This document shows positions 29,738-39,810 of a stretch of 43,636 nucleotides of DNA, one piece after another. Origin of the DNA: Isotricha intestinalis. Lineage: Eukaryota > Ciliophora > Litostomatea > Vestibuliferida > Isotrichidae. Each line of letters starts with the position of its first letter. The stretch's first letter is position 1. The stretch is from the NCBI GenBank assembly GCA_023807065.1, contig JAJJLU010003633.1, positions 1 to 43,636 of the forward strand, read 5' to 3'. The notes beneath the pieces are model-generated. The model made no database searches. It had not been told where the DNA came from and saw nothing but the letters and a program-made list of their open reading frames with translations. A program made the translations under genes and the position numbers.

Positions 29738-31178
29738 AATATTAGAACAATATCTTCACAAGAAATTCAAAATAATATTAAAAAGATAAAATCAACTGAT
29801 GAAATTAAGTTGAGAAATTTAATCAGAAAATTAAGAAATTAATTTAAAATTATTTAATGAAAAAGTAAAATATTTGTATAAAGAATGTTCAAAATGTAAA
29901 TTGCTTTCTCTATAAATTGGAAAATATAAATAAAGTTCCTTTTAATATATAAATAAATGGAAATATTTAAAATAAATATCATAGATAATCCTAATTTATT
30001 CGGTTATTTTTATTATATCATAAAATAGTTTATCAAATAATTTATTTTTTTATTGTTTTAAAATTTTAAGAATTATAAAAAAATTAAAAACCACATTTAA
30101 TATATTTCTTCCGAATGAAGTATAGATGTAATTAAGATTTGTTGAAGTGATTTTATATTAAAAAGATGATATAATTATTGAATTGTAGTTTAGAGTAAAT
30201 ATATTAAATATTCAAATGGTATTTGATGATACAGCTTTATCATTTTCTCTCTAATTTTTTTTTTTATAATTATGATTGTATATTTAATTATGAGTAAATA
30301 ATCAGTAAAAGGGTATTTAGGATAGTTAATCTTTATATTCTTTAAATTAATCAAAAAAATATGAAGAAAAATAATAAAATAAATTACGAGAAAATATCTC
30401 TCATGACATAAATAAAAATCAATAGTATGGTAATAAAGGTAACAACTTTTATATAAATATTTTCAAATTATATAACTATTTAAAATGGTTTTTAGAAAAA
30501 TAAGAAATTTGTGAAAAATAATTGTTTTTTAGCAGTATTCAAAATAATGAAAACTTTTATAATAATTCAAATATCAAAGAAATGAAGTATTTGAGTTACA
30601 TATTTCTTAATTAATATTAATTATCAAATCTAATTTAATTTAACCAAATTTTGCTTTTCAGAAGACTATATAAATCGAAAAAATAAATGAAAAATAATCA
30701 ATTTTACATAATATATTAGATTGTTGCTAAAGGAATTTTAGACACACACACAATATAGAGAATTTATGATTAATAAAATTATAGAAAATAATATAGGTCA
30801 TCAAATTCAAATAGATATACTTTTGTTTTCACACTAATAGTATATTTCTTTATTTAAAACCTATTCTTAATCACCATAAAAGTAAAAGTATAACAATTTT
30901 TCAAAATCAAAATAACAATCTGAAAATTTGTTTTAGATATATAAGATAATTTAAAACTTGAATTACAGGATTATTATATTAAATTCTTGGTTAAGGAAAA
31001 ATGTAAAATAATGACGAAGAATTATATTTTTAATGTTAGAAATAATTTCAAATTAATAAATATGTTTCATTACAAAATTTTTTTCTATTTTTTTTTTTAC
31101 GAACAATTAATATTTTATATTTTTGAAAATACTTTTTAAAATATTTTTATCTAAAAAACAAAAAAATAAATAAAAATA
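29738..31178. other. long intergenic region
   Basis: The first 105 bp continue the frame of the small secreted protein past its stop. The rest, about 1.3 kb, has no convincing gene. A short CA repeat lies near 30743-30752. Confidence 0.45.
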
Positions 31179-33245
31179 ATGGGATGTGTAGGAACATCAA
31201 GAAATATAAAAATAAAAGATAAAATAGATGTGAATGATCAATTTAATCTAAATCATGAAGACAAAGAAAATAAAATTAAAACACCTGAAATAAAATTAGA
31301 CTCAGAAAGTATTACTAAAATAGCAAAGCTGAGTAATAATAATATGATATATAATGAATCACCAATACGTATTAATTCATCAATAAAAACTTTTATGAAA
31401 GATGCTTCAGAAATTGATGATAAATATTTTATATTAGAAAAATTATCCAAAAATCCAATATCAACAAATTATAAAATTCAAAGTAAAGAAAATTCAAAAA
31501 TATTTAAAAATATGAAAGTTATAACTAAATCTTCTATTAGTGAAAATGATGATGAAAAAAAAATTTTAAAAGAAATTGAAATATTACAAAATTTAAAACA
31601 TGAAAATATAATTCAAGTAGAAGAATGTTATGGTGATGATAAATGTTATTATGTAATAACGGAACATTCAGATTTTGGAAGTTTAAAAGATCAATTTGGA
31701 ATATTAAAAAAATATTCAGAAAATCAAACAAAATTTATTATGTTCCAATTATTACAAGCAATAAAATATTTAAATGAAAATAATTTTATTCATACAGATG
31801 TAAAACCAGAAAATATTTTAATAAATGGAAAATTTATTTCAAATAATGAAGAATTTTTTCATGTTAAATTAATTGATTTTGGTTCTGTAAATAGTTTAAT
31901 TAATATTGATAATAACAATTTACCTTATTATATTGCTCCAGAAATTATTGAAAGAAAAATAAATGCAAAATGTGATATATGGTCAATAGGAATTATTATG
32001 TTTAGATTATTATTTGGTAATGTTCCTTTCAGAGGAAGTTCTTTTGATGAAATAATTGATAACATTAAAAATAGTCCCATTGAGTTTAATCTTGATAATA
32101 AAAATATAATTTCTGAAGATGCAGAAAATTTACTTTTTAATATGCTAAATAGAGATGTAGATAAAAGATATGATGTCAATACATGTATTCAACATACTTT
32201 TTTTAAAAATAATCTGGTTGAAGAAAACAAAAAAAAAATAACAAATAATGAATTTAATAATAATGAATTTGTTATAAAAACTCAATTTGATAAATCTAAA
32301 ATGAAAGGATTAGTGAATACTGGTTTATACAAAGTTAAAAATTATTTCAAAAATGCACCAAAAAAATTAAAAACTATTAGTGATGATGATGATAAAAATA
32401 GACTTTTTTTATCTTCTTTATTATTATTTATTGATTATTATATTAAAATAAATTATAAACAATATATAGAAGAACAAATTATTAATGATATATATCAGAA
32501 AAATGAAAATAGAGATTTAAGTGAAATTGATGTTTCAAAAATTTATAATTGTACTATTAAATATGTAGGAATGATAAATTACTCAGTAAGATATATTGCT
32601 TTTAAAGAAAAAATAAAAGATGATATTAAGATCTATTTCAAAAATGAAAAGACAATAAATTTTGGTACTTTTAAAACATTTTTAATAAGGGAAAAAGAAA
32701 ATTTAATTGAAAATGAATTTTGCACAAACTTTGATAAATTAGAAAAAAAAAATAAAGAAGAAATTGAAAGTTTTTTTGAATTAGATAATAATTCTCTTCC
32801 AAATTATGAAATATATATAAATGCAATCAAAGAGGAATTAATTCCAAATAAAATTTATTCATATGAAAAATTTAAATTAATAGTTAAAAAAGTTATTGAT
32901 AAAATTAACGAAACAAACAATAATAAAGTTGTTGTTAATAGTAACATAAATAATATTCCAATTTTTGAAAAAATAGAATCTATAAATAAACTAAAAGATG
33001 ATGAAAAATCAAAAGGAGAAGAATTCGAAAATAATCATAATTTAAATGGGATTGTAATATTTAAAAAGAAAAATTCAAAACTCTCAGAAAATAGATATAT
33101 ACTAAATAAAATTCAAAATAAAGAAAAAAAAGAAAATAACTTAAAAGAGGATAATTCTTTTGATACACCAAAAAAAAATGACCCAAATGCTTTTGATCCT
33201 CAAAAATTTCTTTTATTTATAGATCGAAATTATTTAACAAATTAA
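31179..33245 (+). CDS. acylated CDPK-like protein kinase, partly degenerate
   Basis: The 688-residue protein starts MGCVGTSR, a strong N-myristoylation context with Cys3 for palmitoylation, so membrane attachment is likely. The kinase domain spans about 84-345, with a candidate ATP-anchoring Lys in FKNMKVI (113), HTDVKPEN (205-212), LIDFG (231-235), APE (253-255) and DIWSIGIIMF. The glycine-rich loop lacks its glycines, and HRD is HTD. The domain order and the helical tail (about 390-580) resemble calcium-dependent kinases, but I see no intact EF-hand loop there. Asp206, the catalytic residue, and the DFG Asp remain, so activity is possible. The C-terminal 100 residues are charged and disordered. 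Confidence 0.85.
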   Translation: MGCVGTSRNIKIKDKIDVNDQFNLNHEDKENKIKTPEIKLDSESITKIAKLSNNNMIYNESPIRINSSIKTFMKDASEIDDKYFILEKLSKNPISTNYKIQSKENSKIFKNMKVITKSSISENDDEKKILKEIEILQNLKHENIIQVEECYGDDKCYYVITEHSDFGSLKDQFGILKKYSENQTKFIMFQLLQAIKYLNENNFIHTDVKPENILINGKFISNNEEFFHVKLIDFGSVNSLINIDNNNLPYYIAPEIIERKINAKCDIWSIGIIMFRLLFGNVPFRGSSFDEIIDNIKNSPIEFNLDNKNIISEDAENLLFNMLNRDVDKRYDVNTCIQHTFFKNNLVEENKKKITNNEFNNNEFVIKTQFDKSKMKGLVNTGLYKVKNYFKNAPKKLKTISDDDDKNRLFLSSLLLFIDYYIKINYKQYIEEQIINDIYQKNENRDLSEIDVSKIYNCTIKYVGMINYSVRYIAFKEKIKDDIKIYFKNEKTINFGTFKTFLIREKENLIENEFCTNFDKLEKKNKEEIESFFELDNNSLPNYEIYINAIKEELIPNKIYSYEKFKLIVKKVIDKINETNNNKVVVNSNINNIPIFEKIESINKLKDDEKSKGEEFENNHNLNGIVIFKKKNSKLSENRYILNKIQNKEKKENNLKEDNSFDTPKKNDPNAFDPQKFLLFIDRNYLTN

Positions 33246-33699
33246 ACATAAAAATTTCAAAATGCATTTAAAAGATTATAATATTAATGAAAAAAAATTT
33301 ATTTAGAAACACAAAAAAAAGAGTTTCTATTCTATATATATAAATTTATAAATTTTATATTACTTATTTCATTTTGAATATTATTTCCCAAATAAATATT
33401 GGATCTTAAAATAATCTAAAAATTTTTATTTTTAAAATAAAAAAATAGATATCTAAATATTTTGTAGAATTTTATTTATATATTGATTTAATTTATTTAT
33501 TGTATTTTTTATTAAATTTTATTTAAAAAGAACACTAATAATGAATTATCTTTAAGGAATAGTATTTTTTTTGTCTTTATTTAATTGAAATCAAATATTT
33601 TTATTTTTTAATGTTAAATAATAAAATATAAATATTAGATAAAGTAAACAATTATCTAAAAGGGATAAATTTAATAAAATAAAAATAATAAAAATACTA
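33246..33699. other. intergenic region
   Basis: This is AT-rich. A weak 7-bp inverted repeat (33304-33329) follows the kinase stop. No gene was found. Confidence 0.4.
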
Positions 33700-34506
33700 A
33701 TGAAAACAGAAAATGAACAAGATAAAAAAGAAGAGGATAATGAATATATGTTAAATATATTGTTAAAAGAAAATAATATGTTGAAAAATTTAGTAAAAAA
33801 CATGTCATCAAACAAAAATAAATCTAAATCAAAGAAAAAAAATATTGAACAAAATTCAAATATATTTAATACTATATTATCAATGGTTGAAGTCCTTGCA
33901 TTACAAAGAGAAAAAATAACTGCAATCAAAAAAGGTAAAAAATATATTTTAATATTAATAATATTTTTAGTGAATGATAAAATGTCAAATCAAAAAATAA
34001 AATTATTAGAAAAATTAAAAAAAGAAGATTTTAAATATAAAACAAAACAATTTATGGATTCAACAAATTATAGTATAAAAAGTACTCAAAGTATTCAAAG
34101 GAAAAAAAATCACCACCAAAAAAAAGAAGAAAAAACAACAAAAGATAAAAAAGATGTTATTACTAATAATAAAAAAGAAGAAAAAGGAAAAAGAGAAAAA
34201 AAAGATGATAATAAAAAAGAAAAAGAATATAAAATAGTAAAGCCAAGTGATGATTTAAAAAATAGTAAAAAGACTTTAAAACTTCTTCCTTCATCAAAAC
34301 AAAATTCAAATAAAAATATAAATAATGGAAATTCAAGTAATAATAATAAAAACATTAGTGAGAATTCTAGTTTGCAAAATATTATTGTTCCTTCTAAAAT
34401 AGTTCCTTTAAAACCAAATGTTAATTTAATTTCTTTGAAAGATTTGGAATATAATTTTGATAATTTAATGAATTTAGGTTTGAGAGGGAATAAACAATAT
34501 AAATAA
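33700..34506 (+). CDS. Lys-rich coiled-coil protein with a 36-nt intron
   Basis: The frame is open across 33700-34506, but residues 79-90 form a hydrophobic insert (GKKYILILIIFL) in an otherwise hydrophilic protein. Its DNA is a 36-nt GT-AG segment. Spliced, the gene (33700-33934 joined to 33971-34506) encodes 256 residues with ...TAIKK-VNDKMSNQKIKLLEKL. The N-terminal third reads as a coiled coil (EYMLNILLKENNMLKNLVKN). The middle is a Lys/Glu/Asp run and the rest is Asn/Ser-rich, ending in an ordered-looking LKDLEYNFDNLMNLGL. No family was recognised. Confidence 0.7.
   Translation: MKTENEQDKKEEDNEYMLNILLKENNMLKNLVKNMSSNKNKSKSKKKNIEQNSNIFNTILSMVEVLALQREKITAIKKGKKYILILIIFLVNDKMSNQKIKLLEKLKKEDFKYKTKQFMDSTNYSIKSTQSIQRKKNHHQKKEEKTTKDKKDVITNNKKEEKGKREKKDDNKKEKEYKIVKPSDDLKNSKKTLKLLPSSKQNSNKNINNGNSSNNNKNISENSSLQNIIVPSKIVPLKPNVNLISLKDLEYNFDNLMNLGLRGNKQYK
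33935..33970 (+). other. 36-nt spliceosomal intron, multiple of three and stop-free
   Basis: It begins GTAAAAAATA and ends ATATTTTTAG and sits in phase 1 (AAA AAA G|TG). It has no in-frame stop, so it hides inside the open frame. Its ends match those of the intron at 21643-21679. Confidence 0.7.
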
Positions 34507-34975
34507 TATAAGTATAAATTTTATAATAAATTTGATATTATTTTTCGGTTTTTAAAGTATTAAATCCTCAAAAATTAGATGAATATATATTAATCTCTAC
34601 TCAAGTCTATATTTTACAATTATAATTAAAATTTTAATTATTCTAAAAAGATTAAAAACCATTGAAATCGAAAATATAAATTGAAAAAGAACTAATACTA
34701 ATTCTTTTTTAAAAATTTATTTATAAAAATTATTTAATTATTTTAATATATATGTTAAGTTTGGATAAATATATCCATTGTAAAATAATTGATGAAATTA
34801 TTATAAAAAATAAAATAAATTCATAAAAACATTTTATAGTGTTCTTTTTTCAACAATCCAATTTAATAATAACAATCTTTGGATTTGTTGAATTATTTTT
34901 GAAAATAAAAACTAAAAAAGTATCTTAATTTATTTTAATAATATAATTATAAAAAAATAATTTGGAAATAAAAAA
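34507..34975. other. intergenic region
   Basis: No supported feature was found. Confidence 0.5.
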
Positions 34976-35902
34976 ATGTGCAATCATAATCTCAAACAAT
35001 CTTCAAAAAAGGATGTGTCATATTGTTCCAAATGTGGTTTTTTATCATATAAAGGAATACCATCATTGACAATTTCATCATTGACAAAAATAGTATTTAT
35101 AGATGACCCTTTTCAATTAAAATTTAAATCATCTCAATTTTCAATTGATTATTCAAATCATTTTACTATTTATTATTTATTAAACAGAAACAAAGGTATA
35201 AATTTCATTAAAATACATTCAAATTATTTTTCTTTCCCCAAAAATGTTATTTATAAAGCAATAAATTATTTAGATTTAATTTATTTAAATAATAATGTTT
35301 CAATTGATTTAATTCAACAAATTTCCTTGGTTTGTTTATTATTATCAATCGAATTTAACTCCTGTTGTACAAATTATTCAGATATAAATTTAAAAGAATT
35401 TAATTCATACTTAAAGAATTTTAAAAATATTAAAGAAATTGAAATATTATGTTTAAAATGGTTAGATTATAATTTAGGAATGTTAACTGCATATGATTAT
35501 ATTGATTTATTTTTTTCACTCGGATTTATTTTTCCTTCAAAAAAAGAGAACTTTGATATTTCTATTATATATTTAAATTGTATAAAATTGTTGGAAATTG
35601 TTATTGAAGATAGAAAGAATTTTGATTTTTCAAGTTATACAATTGCATTATCAATAATTAAAATGATTTGTGAATATTATAATTGTTTTAACAACGAAAT
35701 ATTTAAAAAAATTTATGGAGTCAATTTCAACAAAGAAAAGTATATTAAATGTGAACAATTCCTTCATTTTATTCTAAATGATTATTCGAATTCACTTAAA
35801 AATTTAGTGTTAAATTATAATTATGTAAATTTAAAAAAATCAGAGTTTTCACAAATTGAAAATTGTAAAAATGATTATTTAGTATGCGTTAATGATTGTT
35901 AA
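34976..35902 (+). CDS. cyclin-domain protein with an N-terminal metal-binding motif
   Basis: This is a 308-residue protein. Residues about 85-190 follow the cyclin box: a helix with FPKNVIYKAINYLDLIY, then IQQISLVCLLLSIEFNS (the family's ALxIAxKxEE helix), a loop, IKEIEILCLKWLDYNLGML and TAYDYIDLFF (the E-x-x-L-L-x-x-L-x-F/Y and TP-x-x-F region). A second helical half continues to about 280. The start CNHN...YCSKCG places Cys2, His4, Cys17 and Cys20 as a possible zinc ligand set, which ordinary cyclins lack. Cyclins activate a CDK partner; whether this one is cell-cycle or transcriptional cannot be told. Confidence 0.7.
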   Translation: MCNHNLKQSSKKDVSYCSKCGFLSYKGIPSLTISSLTKIVFIDDPFQLKFKSSQFSIDYSNHFTIYYLLNRNKGINFIKIHSNYFSFPKNVIYKAINYLDLIYLNNNVSIDLIQQISLVCLLLSIEFNSCCTNYSDINLKEFNSYLKNFKNIKEIEILCLKWLDYNLGMLTAYDYIDLFFSLGFIFPSKKENFDISIIYLNCIKLLEIVIEDRKNFDFSSYTIALSIIKMICEYYNCFNNEIFKKIYGVNFNKEKYIKCEQFLHFILNDYSNSLKNLVLNYNYVNLKKSEFSQIENCKNDYLVCVNDC

Positions 35903-36330
35903 ATTTGCATTTGTTAAAGGTATTTGTTTTAAAAAGGTAAAAATATTACTTTCTATTGTAATCGATGAATATGTATAAAAAAAAAGTAAATATAATTTTA
36001 AAATACTCAGGTAATGAAGTATTATATAGGTATTTTCTATATATAAATATTAAACAAAAAATAAGTTAATGATTAATTTTAAATAATGTTAATGTGAATA
36101 TATATCTATTTAGATTATAATATAAAACTTAAAATTAAGATTAAAATTATTATTAAATGTATAATTATTTAATAATTATTTTTATGAAAAAAATATCTAT
36201 AAAAAGATATTTTTTACAAAAATTAATATAAAATCATTTAACTACAATAATTTTAAATAAATCTTAAAAGAAAATAATACAAATTTTTTTAAAAATATTT
36301 TAAAATGTTAATAGGTAAAAATATAAAATA
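35903..36330. other. intergenic region
   Basis: This is AT-rich sequence with no supported feature. Confidence 0.4.
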
Positions 36331-36600
36331 ATGATACTATTATTCTTCATATATATTTTTTTTTTCTATTATTCTACTGTAAATAAAACTAAGGAAGTTT
36401 CTTCAAATAATTTCATTGTTTTATATACTATCAAATTTTTTGAAAAAGGAAATCTCTCGAAAGATTAAAAAGAAATTTTATTTTGAATTCCTTTTTATTT
36501 CTATAATTATAATAATTTATTCATTTAATTTAAAGAAATGGTTTGTTTACAATTTAGATAATTTTTTGAATTATTTTTTTTTTTAAAGACCAGACTAACT
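36331..36600 (+). pseudogene. possible relic of a small membrane or secreted protein
   Basis: An ATG at 36331 opens a hydrophobic leader (MILLFFIYIFFFYYS) and then a polar stretch (VNKTKEVSSNNFIVLYTI). The frame continues through TAA, TGA and TAG codons with protein-like text (KEMVCLQFR) to about 36600. It resembles the other possible secreted-protein relic at 347. Weakly supported. Confidence 0.25.
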
Positions 36601-36915
36601 AAAAATCAATTTATTTAAATGAATCTTGAGCGAAGAAGAAATTTACAAAAAGCATAAAATTTTGGAAAAAGTGAGAGAGAATTTATTTATATTTTAAAAT
36701 GAATGAGATAATTCATTAATTAATAAAAGTTTTAAAATATCGAAGTGTCCACAATTGATTATGTTTAATAATCTTTAGATTATATTTTTGAAATATATAA
36801 ATATTTTCGTCTTTTAAATTTAAAAATTAATTAATTAAAAAATATAAAAAATGGAAAAACACATATTATTTTTTATTAATGAATAAAATATAAATATAAA
36901 ATTAAATATAAATAA
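36601..36915. other. intergenic region
   Basis: This is AT-rich sequence upstream of the Asn-rich gene. No motif was recognised. Confidence 0.4.
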
Positions 36916-38556
36916 ATGCAAGGTCCTTCTCCTAAATCAAATTTAAAATCACATAAGTTAATATCAAGTTCACATAAAAATGCCACTATGGCAAAATCAT
37001 CAACAATAACACAAAGTTCAAAATCTACAAATTACTCAAATAATAATAACACTAAAGGTTCATTTATAAAAAATTCAATAATAAATTCTACATCTCTTTT
37101 TAAACCAGAACAACATAATCAAATTAAAACATCCAATCTTTTAAGGAACAAAAAATTGAAAGACAAAAAACAAATAATAAAAAAAAATTTAACTATTAAT
37201 CATACAAATACAAATAATATAAGTAATAGTTCAAATAATAATAATAAAGAAGACAAAGAAAAAAAAGATATGGCTCTTCCAATTAAAATAAAAAATTTTC
37301 ATAGTGCTGTGAATAGTGGAGGATTAAATAATATAAGAATACCAAATAAAAATAATAATTTAATAAAAAAAAAACAAATGTTAAAAGAGAAGGAAATTAA
37401 AAATAAAACTAATAAGACTTCAAATACATTAATTAATAATATAAGTAATAATAAAATTTCTTATCCTAAAATAACTTTAAATACTAATCCTAGTAGAAAA
37501 AATCAATTAAATAAAATTAAATCTTTTAACAATAAAAATGAAAATAATACAAAAAAACCTTTAATAATAACTTCCACAAACTCAATTGAAAAAATAACAT
37601 TAAAACATAAGAAAATGAAATTAAATGATATGGTTATTAAAAATAATAAAAATATAAATCTAAAAAATTCTTCTTTAAATGAAGAATCTCAAAAAAAAGA
37701 AACATCAAAAGGAAATCATAGTAATAGAAACTCAAAAAAAAATAGTATTATAATGAATAAAAAAAGAAATAAAAAGATAAATAATCATAGAAATAATATC
37801 AATAGAATTAATAACAATGAGAATAATCAAATTGAATATGGAAAAATTTTTGGTTTATTAAACAATGAAATAAAGGAAATAACTGATTTATTTAAAAGAA
37901 CTCAAAGTGTTGATCAACAAAAAAACAAAGATAAAGATATGAATATTAATGAAAATTTACCGATATATACAGAAGGAAATAATTATGATTCAAATTTAAT
38001 TGACAGTGATTTATTTGAAAGAGAATGTGATAATGAAGAAGATAAATTAATTGATGTTTCTCAATTAGAAAATGAAGAAGTTAATTATTCAGATAATAAA
38101 AATAAAACACAAAGTATTTTATTTAGTAGTTATAATTCAGAATTATACAAAAACTTAATTAATACTAATCAAAATAATAATGAAGGAGATGAAATTATTG
38201 ATAATGATTATACTAATTTAAGTGCAACTTCTTTACATAATAATATGATACAAATTGCAAGAAATAATATTAATTATCAAGAAAAAAATAATTTAAATAA
38301 AAATTTAAATGATAAAAGTATTATAAATGATAAAACAGAATGTCAATTTATTGATATTGATTTTAATAAAGCATTTGTAGGAGTTGAAGTTAAAAATATT
38401 ATAAGTAGAAATGAAGATAGTAATTTTAGTGGAAATATTTTAGATGGGATAGATTCAGAAAAAACAGATACTTTAATTGATGAAAATAATATTAATAGTA
38501 ATGCTTCTAAAAATCTTCCCATTCAAGAAATTATGCAAAAAATTAGAGGAGATTAA
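36916..38556 (+). CDS. Asn-rich, largely disordered protein
   Basis: The 546-residue protein is dominated by Asn, Lys and Ser in its first 310 residues, so it is basic and probably unstructured. It then turns acidic. A short ordered-looking segment near 312-330 (YGKIFGLLNNEIKEITDLF) and another near 475-495 (ECQFIDIDFNKAFVGVEV) are the likely conserved parts. No domain was recognised, and there is no membrane helix or signal peptide. The length without stops and clear codon bias support a real gene. Confidence 0.7.
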   Translation: MQGPSPKSNLKSHKLISSSHKNATMAKSSTITQSSKSTNYSNNNNTKGSFIKNSIINSTSLFKPEQHNQIKTSNLLRNKKLKDKKQIIKKNLTINHTNTNNISNSSNNNNKEDKEKKDMALPIKIKNFHSAVNSGGLNNIRIPNKNNNLIKKKQMLKEKEIKNKTNKTSNTLINNISNNKISYPKITLNTNPSRKNQLNKIKSFNNKNENNTKKPLIITSTNSIEKITLKHKKMKLNDMVIKNNKNINLKNSSLNEESQKKETSKGNHSNRNSKKNSIIMNKKRNKKINNHRNNINRINNNENNQIEYGKIFGLLNNEIKEITDLFKRTQSVDQQKNKDKDMNINENLPIYTEGNNYDSNLIDSDLFERECDNEEDKLIDVSQLENEEVNYSDNKNKTQSILFSSYNSELYKNLINTNQNNNEGDEIIDNDYTNLSATSLHNNMIQIARNNINYQEKNNLNKNLNDKSIINDKTECQFIDIDFNKAFVGVEVKNIISRNEDSNFSGNILDGIDSEKTDTLIDENNINSNASKNLPIQEIMQKIRGD

Positions 38557-38758
38557 ATGATTTTTTAATGATTTTCATTTATTATTATAATTTATATCCA
38601 ATTTTGTTTCAAATTTTGATTTATTAATTATTGTTATTATTATCTATATTATATAAAGTCATTTTATATATTTTATTTTTTTTAATGAATAATGTTTTTA
38701 AATATAAATAATTTTATTAATTTATATTTTTAATCATCATATAAAATTAAACTTAAAT

Positions 38759-39730
38759 CTACTTGTTAAGAGATGATGATACTTCAAATTTTCCTTCTAC
38801 TTCCTTTCCATTTTGTAAGAGATTTATATAGAAAAAATGTAATTCTTCAGGTGTTTCAATATTTTTAAAATTATTTTCTTCATTTTCATTACTTAAATTA
38901 TAAATTATAGATTTACTGATTATTTTATGAATTGAACTTTGTGTAGAATCAATTTAAGAATTTATACTATTTCCTTTATTAATTCTTTTTCATTTTTAAA
39001 AGAAATTCTATTAATATTTGAAGGACTTTTTTGGTTTACTCTTTTATACAATTGAGTGTAACAAACTTTAATACTTTTTGTTGATAAAAAAGTAAAAAGA
39101 TTATTAGGATTTTCAGTGGATTCTGAAAAATAATGTTTATTTCTTTTAATTATATATTCAATTTTAAATGAATTTGTATTAGGATTTATTAGGTTCTTTT
39201 TAATACATTTGAAGTTGAATATTCCAAGAAAAATAAAGATTTTCTTTATAAAAATTTCTTTTTCTTTTTATAATATTTTATATTTATATTTTTTTGATAA
39301 CAATTTTTAGGAGATGAAGAATAAACTCCAATTTTTTCCGAACTTCCATTTGTACTGTTTAAATTTAATGATGAATTAGAAAAAGGATATCTAGGAGAAG
39401 TAGAATTTGATTTTTTTATATTTATATTTTTTAATTATTTTTTCTTTGTAAATATTTTGAATAATTGAAGGTTCTATTTAAAGAGTTACTATGCAATAAG
39501 TCAGTTATTAATTTATTATTGTTATAATTTAAAACTTTTGAATTATAATGTTTATTCTATTAGATTTTAGAATTTTTATTGAATCCTTTTTTACTCTTAT
39601 TTAAATCTAATAAATTTATCATATTCAGATTAGTTTGTAAAGTCGGTGATATAAATGTAATGTTCTTAAGTTTTCATTTTTTTTTATTTAAATTAGATCT
39701 CATTATTTAATGTTAATAATGTATCTAAAT
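38759..39730 (-). pseudogene. decayed minus-strand gene
   Basis: Read on the minus strand, a terminal segment is protein-like and ends with a stop at 38761 (NLLQNGKEVEGKFEVSSS). Upstream pieces include SPRYPFSNSSLNLNST, GSSEKIGVYSSSPKN and MINLLDLNKSKKGFN. They lie in different frames and are broken by many TAA/TAG codons. I found no set of GT-AG introns that rescues it. The start is uncertain and the family unknown. Confidence 0.45.
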
Positions 39731-39810
39731 ATGTTTTATTTGCTGCTTTTGTATTGGGTAATTTTTTTGTTTGTTTTAAATGTAATAATTAAAATAATTA
39801 AAAATATTAA

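Noticed and set aside
21643..33970. Trichomonad-type introns
   Set aside because: Both short introns lack the GTATGT donor and the combined branch-acceptor motif ACTAACACACAG typical of Trichomonas.
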